Below, piece by piece: positions 60,095 through 64,000 of a stretch of DNA of 64,000 nucleotides. Position 1 is the first letter of the stretch. Every line of letters starts with the position of its first letter. A model generated the notes under the pieces. That model was not told the origin of the DNA, did no database searches, and saw only the letters and a list, made by a program, of their open reading frames with translations. Both the position numbers and the translations under genes were made by a program. This DNA is from an uncultured bacterium (GTDB lineage Bacteria; Bacillota; Clostridia; Oscillospirales; CAG-272). Location of the stretch: positions 50,506 through 114,505 of the forward strand of contig CAMEJM010000004.1 in NCBI GenBank assembly GCA_945920215.1, written 5' to 3'.

Positions 60095-60526
60095 TTACTC
60101 GTTGGTATCGTCGCAACCGCTGCAGTCTTCACACACGCCGTCGCACTCACACTCGCAGGAAAACTTTTCGCCGCAATTGGGGCAAGTCAACTCCTCCGGG
60201 TCAATGGAATCGTCGAAACACACGGTTTCGCCGCAGGCAGGACAAGTTGTCTCATAGAAGCTTGCCTGGTCCTCTTCGTAATCGTCGTCCTCGTCCTCAT
60301 CCTCATCGGCATAAAGGTCGTTTTCGACGTCTTCCAAATCGTCGTCAAGCTCCTCCACATAATCGCGGAGATCCTTTGCATCGTCGCGGATGTCTTTGAT
60401 CTCGTCCGCAATGTCGGAGAGCAAATCCAGCATTTTAGTCAGAATCTTGCCCTCAGCGGTGTTTTCATCCAGCTTCAGACCTTCTGCCAGACCTTTGATA
60501 TAAGCAGCTTTTTCGTTGACTGTCAT
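60095..60526 (-). CDS. CD1247-like acidic protein with Cys-rich zinc-ribbon C-terminus
   Basis: MTVNEKAAYIKGLAEGLKLDENTAEGKILTKMLDLL...acidic run...CPACGETVC...CPNCGEKFSCECECDGVCEDCSGC. Confidence 0.8.
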   Translation of the reverse strand: MTVNEKAAYIKGLAEGLKLDENTAEGKILTKMLDLLSDIADEIKDIRDDAKDLRDYVEELDDDLEDVENDLYADEDEDEDDDYEEDQASFYETTCPACGETVCFDDSIDPEELTCPNCGEKFSCECECDGVCEDCSGCDDTNE

Positions 60527-60536
60527 GTTATCTCCC

Positions 60537-61103
60537 TTATGCTCTCTCAAGGTAAGAGCCGCCCTCTCTGGTATCAATGCGGATAACATCGCCCTCATTG
60601 ATAAAGATCGGAACCTTAATGACGGCGCCGGTTTCAAGCGTTGCGTTCTTCTGCACGTTGGTGGCGGTATTGCCCTTCACGCCGGGCTCGCATTCGGTGA
60701 CGGTCAGTTCCACAAACGTGGGAGGATCCACTGCGATGACCTTTCCGTTCCAAGTCGAGATTTTGCACATGGTCTCTTCCTTGACGAAACGGAAGTTCTC
60801 ACCCAGACTGCTCTTGGGCAGCGGAATCTGATCATAGGTTTCCATATCCATGAAATAATACAGGTCGCCGTCATTGTAGACGTACTGCATTTCCTTGCGC
60901 TCAATGAACGCCTGCTCAAACTTGGCAGTAGGGTTGAACGAAGTCTCCGTGACGGATCCGGTGATAATGTTCTTCATCTTGGTGCGGACGAACGCTGCGC
61001 CCTTACCGGGTTTCACGTGCTGGAATTCAACGACCTGTACCAAATTGCCGTCGTAGTCAAAGGTGACGCCGTTTCTGAAATCGCCTGCGGTAATGGTTGC
61101 CAT
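60537..61103 (-). CDS. efp: Elongation factor P
   Basis: [45 protein letters not shown]. Confidence 0.97.
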   Translation of the reverse strand: MATITAGDFRNGVTFDYDGNLVQVVEFQHVKPGKGAAFVRTKMKNIITGSVTETSFNPTAKFEQAFIERKEMQYVYNDGDLYYFMDMETYDQIPLPKSSLGENFRFVKEETMCKISTWNGKVIAVDPPTFVELTVTECEPGVKGNTATNVQKNATLETGAVIKVPIFINEGDVIRIDTREGGSYLERA

Positions 61104-61282
61104 AATAACCTTCTCATCAGCGGTACGTTGATATTGTCGGAAGCAGCCTCCCCGGATGCCCGCTGCACACCCGGCGCCTCCATGGCTCTGTTTCAGCCAT
61201 TGCATACATCTGTATTTTACTACAAAGTAAGCTATAATGCAAGAGCATTTTCACAAAAATTGTAAGATTGACCATGCTTTTC

Positions 61283-62347
61283 TTACAGTATTTCAATCAG
61301 TTCTTTCGGGCTTGCAGTAAAATCAAAGCAGCCGTTCTCTTGCACCAGTACCATATCCTCGATGCGACAGCCGTATTTGCCCGCTACATAAATGCCGGGC
61401 TCCACGGTCACGACCTGCCCCGCGCGCAGATGTTCGCCCGCCGCCGCGGAAGATAGACGGGGTTTCTCATGAATAAATAGCCCGACTCCGTGTCCCAGAC
61501 TGTGCCCAAAGCATCCCTCATATCCTGCTTTGTCAATCAAAGACCTTGCCGCACCGTCCACAGCGGCACAATCCGCACCGGCGCGCACGGCTGCAATCCC
61601 CGCAAGCTGCGCGTCCAGAACGGTGCGGTACAAACGCTTCATTTCCTCATCTGCTTTCCCGATCGAAACCGTTCTGGTCATATCCGCGCAATAGCCTTTA
61701 TATTTTGCCCCGAAATCCATGGTTAAAAACCCTTTTTTCAGTTTCTGCTGCCGCGGATGTCCATGCGGGAGCGCACTCGCGTCTCCGGATACGGAAATGG
61801 TCTCGAAGGCAAAGCCGTCGGAGCCGTTGCGGCGCATTTCGTATTCCAGCTCCACAGCCACTTCCGCCTCGGTCATATTCGGCGTCAGCTTTCCGAGAAC
61901 GGCGGCGAACGCGGCGTCGGTGATCCGCTGCGCCTCTGCCATCAATTTGATTTCCGCTTCGTCTTTGATCTCGCGCAGATCTACCATTGTGCGTCCGAGA
62001 GGCGCCCATGTCACCTCCGGGAACTTTTCCTCATAGGCGTGATAATCGGCAACGGTCATGCTCTGATCTTCATAGCCCACAGTTTTCACGCCGTCTTGCT
62101 CAAATGCTTCTTTGACAAACGCCGTTCTCAAAGAAGGTGTGACCACCTCAAACGAGGAGTTGGCATTCTTCTCGGCTTCCTCCCGATACCGGAAATCGGT
62201 AATCATATAGGCGCTTTTCTGCGTGACCAGTACAATCCCGTCGGTAAAAGGATACTCCAGCAGATATCTTTGATTCAATTCGTCGGTGATGAACGCAGCG
62301 TCCAATCCAAGTTCTTTCAGCTTGCCGCGCAGTTTACTCAGTCTCAT
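61283..62347 (-). CDS. Xaa-Pro aminopeptidase (M24 family)
   Basis: TMDFGAKYKGYCADMTRTV, GHSLGHGVGLFIHEKP, VTVEPGIYV, MVLVQENG. Confidence 0.94.
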   Translation of the reverse strand: MRLSKLRGKLKELGLDAAFITDELNQRYLLEYPFTDGIVLVTQKSAYMITDFRYREEAEKNANSSFEVVTPSLRTAFVKEAFEQDGVKTVGYEDQSMTVADYHAYEEKFPEVTWAPLGRTMVDLREIKDEAEIKLMAEAQRITDAAFAAVLGKLTPNMTEAEVAVELEYEMRRNGSDGFAFETISVSGDASALPHGHPRQQKLKKGFLTMDFGAKYKGYCADMTRTVSIGKADEEMKRLYRTVLDAQLAGIAAVRAGADCAAVDGAARSLIDKAGYEGCFGHSLGHGVGLFIHEKPRLSSAAAGEHLRAGQVVTVEPGIYVAGKYGCRIEDMVLVQENGCFDFTASPKELIEIL

Positions 62348-63204
62348 CTTGAAATCTCCTCATAATACCGTTTCATTTCGTACACATCCGCCGCCTGCGT
62401 TCCCGCGGATTCGCAGATGAAGGTCGGCGTCAGATGCTCCCGCGCCACTGCTTCCATGAGCGGCTCATAGTCCGGGCCGTATGCCGTATCCGCAAAAGTC
62501 AGGTGCTTCTTCTCCCCTGCTTCAGTCCATTCGATTTTTGAAAAATGGCAGTGCAGATTGCAAGCGACTTCATCCCCGAGCGAGACGGCAATATCGTCAA
62601 AAACGCGCCTGTAATCGTCGGCAGAGCGAAAAACGCCGCCGCAATCTCTGGCATTGAGATGCCCGAAATCCACCACAGGCACCAGTCTGGGATCCAGTTT
62701 GCAAAGCGTGATGACTTCATCAAGGGTTCCCAGCTGGTTTTTCTTCCCCATTGTTTCAATCCCGATACGGACATGGGGATACCCCACGCTTTCGAGCGTT
62801 TTATACAAAGTGTCCGCAGCAAGCGTCATGGCTTCCGAACGCTGCATCTTAGCGCAGGAACCCGCGTGTACCACTATGATGTCCGCGCCTACCAAGTCTG
62901 CCGCCCAAAGGCTTTTATCAATATAGGAGATACTGTTCAGGCGTGTTTCGCTCTTTTCGCTCGAAAGCGAAATGAAATACGGCGCGTGCAGGGACATATA
63001 TACCCCCGCTTCCTTGGCGGCTTCTCCGACGGCGCGCAACGCGCTCTCCCCTGCCGTCACGCCCTTTCCCGCTTCGTACTCATATGCGTCCAGTCCGACG
63101 GAACGCACCCACTCCGGCGCCTGAACGGTGGATTTTTTCCCCGCCGCATAAAAAGCCTCGGAGTTACCTCCGGGACCGAACAGCGGCGCAGTTCTTTTCG
63201 TCAT
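62344..63204 (-). CDS. Endonuclease IV-like (Nfo) TIM-barrel protein
   Basis: SLHAPYFISLSS, IIVVHAGS, IGIETMGKKNQLGTLDEV, VPVVDFGHLNARD, HCHFSKIEW. Confidence 0.85.
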   Translation of the reverse strand: MTKRTAPLFGPGGNSEAFYAAGKKSTVQAPEWVRSVGLDAYEYEAGKGVTAGESALRAVGEAAKEAGVYMSLHAPYFISLSSEKSETRLNSISYIDKSLWAADLVGADIIVVHAGSCAKMQRSEAMTLAADTLYKTLESVGYPHVRIGIETMGKKNQLGTLDEVITLCKLDPRLVPVVDFGHLNARDCGGVFRSADDYRRVFDDIAVSLGDEVACNLHCHFSKIEWTEAGEKKHLTFADTAYGPDYEPLMEAVAREHLTPTFICESAGTQAADVYEMKRYYEEISR

Positions 63205-63205
63205 T

Positions 63206-63715
63206 TTATTTTTCTCCTTGACAGTGCTTTTTGTAATACCGCAGCACGGGCTTTTCAAGCAAGCGCTTGAAGCGCGTGAAAATATCTCTCTTGTCTTTGA
63301 TTGGCGGCACCAGAATCGTGCGAATTTTCATACGCTTCCCCGCCCACACGTCGGTAAACACCTGATCCCCCATGATGGCGGTCTGCTCTGCGGTTGCGCC
63401 CAAATCTGCCATTGCACGCCGCATAAATCGGCGCAGCGGTTTTTTTCCTTTCGGATACATGGGAATCCCGATTTGCCGGTTGAACAGCTCCACGCGCTCC
63501 CGGCGATTGTTGGAAACGAAAGCCGCTTTGATACCCGCTTCTCCCAGCGCGGAAAACCATGCGAGAATATGCTCGTCCGGCTCCGGCTGCTCATAGGGAG
63601 CCAGCGTATTGTCAATGTCGAGAATCAGGTATCGGATGTTCTGCGCCGCGAGAAAAGCCGCGTCGGCTTCACGATAGGTTGCGAAAAAATAATCTGGGCA
63701 GAAATAACGACGCAT
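63206..63715 (-). CDS. YqeG family HAD IIIA-type phosphatase
   Basis: LILDIDNTLAPYEQPEPD, VSNNRRERVELF, MGDQVFTDVWAGKRM. Confidence 0.94.
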   Translation of the reverse strand: MRRYFCPDYFFATYREADAAFLAAQNIRYLILDIDNTLAPYEQPEPDEHILAWFSALGEAGIKAAFVSNNRRERVELFNRQIGIPMYPKGKKPLRRFMRRAMADLGATAEQTAIMGDQVFTDVWAGKRMKIRTILVPPIKDKRDIFTRFKRLLEKPVLRYYKKHCQGEK

Positions 63716-63890
63716 ACAACTCTCCTGTGTCCGTACAACGGTTTTATTCCGAACAGGCATATGCACCGGCAGGCGCATACACCGCTCATTCGGCAATCCG
63801 CATGAAAAGCAACGCGGATAAACGTCTTTGTTTATTGTAGCACACGCAAAATACTAAATCAAGTTTTTCGTTTTTTCTTAACAAAACCTA

Positions 63891-63919
63891 TTGACAAGCA
63901 CTTTCCAATCGGCTATAAT
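63891..63919 (+). promoter_or_regulatory. Near-consensus promoter for tRNA-Gly
   Basis: TTGACA, 17-bp spacer, TATAAT. Confidence 0.85.
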
Positions 63920-63945
63920 AGTCAAGGTCTTGAGAAGAGGAAAAT

Positions 63946-64000
<55 letters not shown>

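Overview
The window is chromosomal DNA from a low-to-mid GC Firmicute. Gene content and order point to an anaerobic, probably spore-forming Clostridia member. I see no rRNA, CRISPR array, transposon or prophage. From left to right: (1) a compact dcw cell-wall/division cluster (rsmH, an unidentified membrane protein, spoVD-like PBP, murE, murF, mraY, ftsW, murG, ftsZ) with no murD, murC, murB, ftsQ or ftsA inside it; (2) an eight-gene minus-strand operon, with a divergent AraC regulator, that looks like an oxidative sugar-acid (2-keto-3-deoxy) pathway; (3) YitT, an EF-G2-like GTPase, radA and cwlD; (4) an operon of Xer recombinase, an orphan fumarase beta subunit and an XRE-TPR regulator; (5) a Na+-pumping decarboxylase operon that includes a divergent carboxyltransferase; (6) ftsH-hpt-tilS and dnaB-rplI-gdpP; (7) recG, rarA, a ComEC with an eroded C-terminal domain, and ychF; (8) an orphan response regulator and prs; (9) a three-gene set resembling a split/expanded SleC-type cortex-lytic protein, followed by clpC; (10) tRNA-His and tRNA-Arg, nfeD-like, acp, CDF transporter, efp with a CD1247-like acidic zinc-ribbon protein, pepP, nfo-like, yqeG and a truncated tRNA-Gly. 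Most of the window is housekeeping. I did not find an unmistakable new system. The best candidates for follow-up are the split SleC-like operon, the sugar-acid operon, the inverted repeat around the ftsZ promoter, the divergent carboxyltransferase, and the Xer/fumarase-beta/XRE operon. All functional names come from reading motifs by eye; no database search was run.
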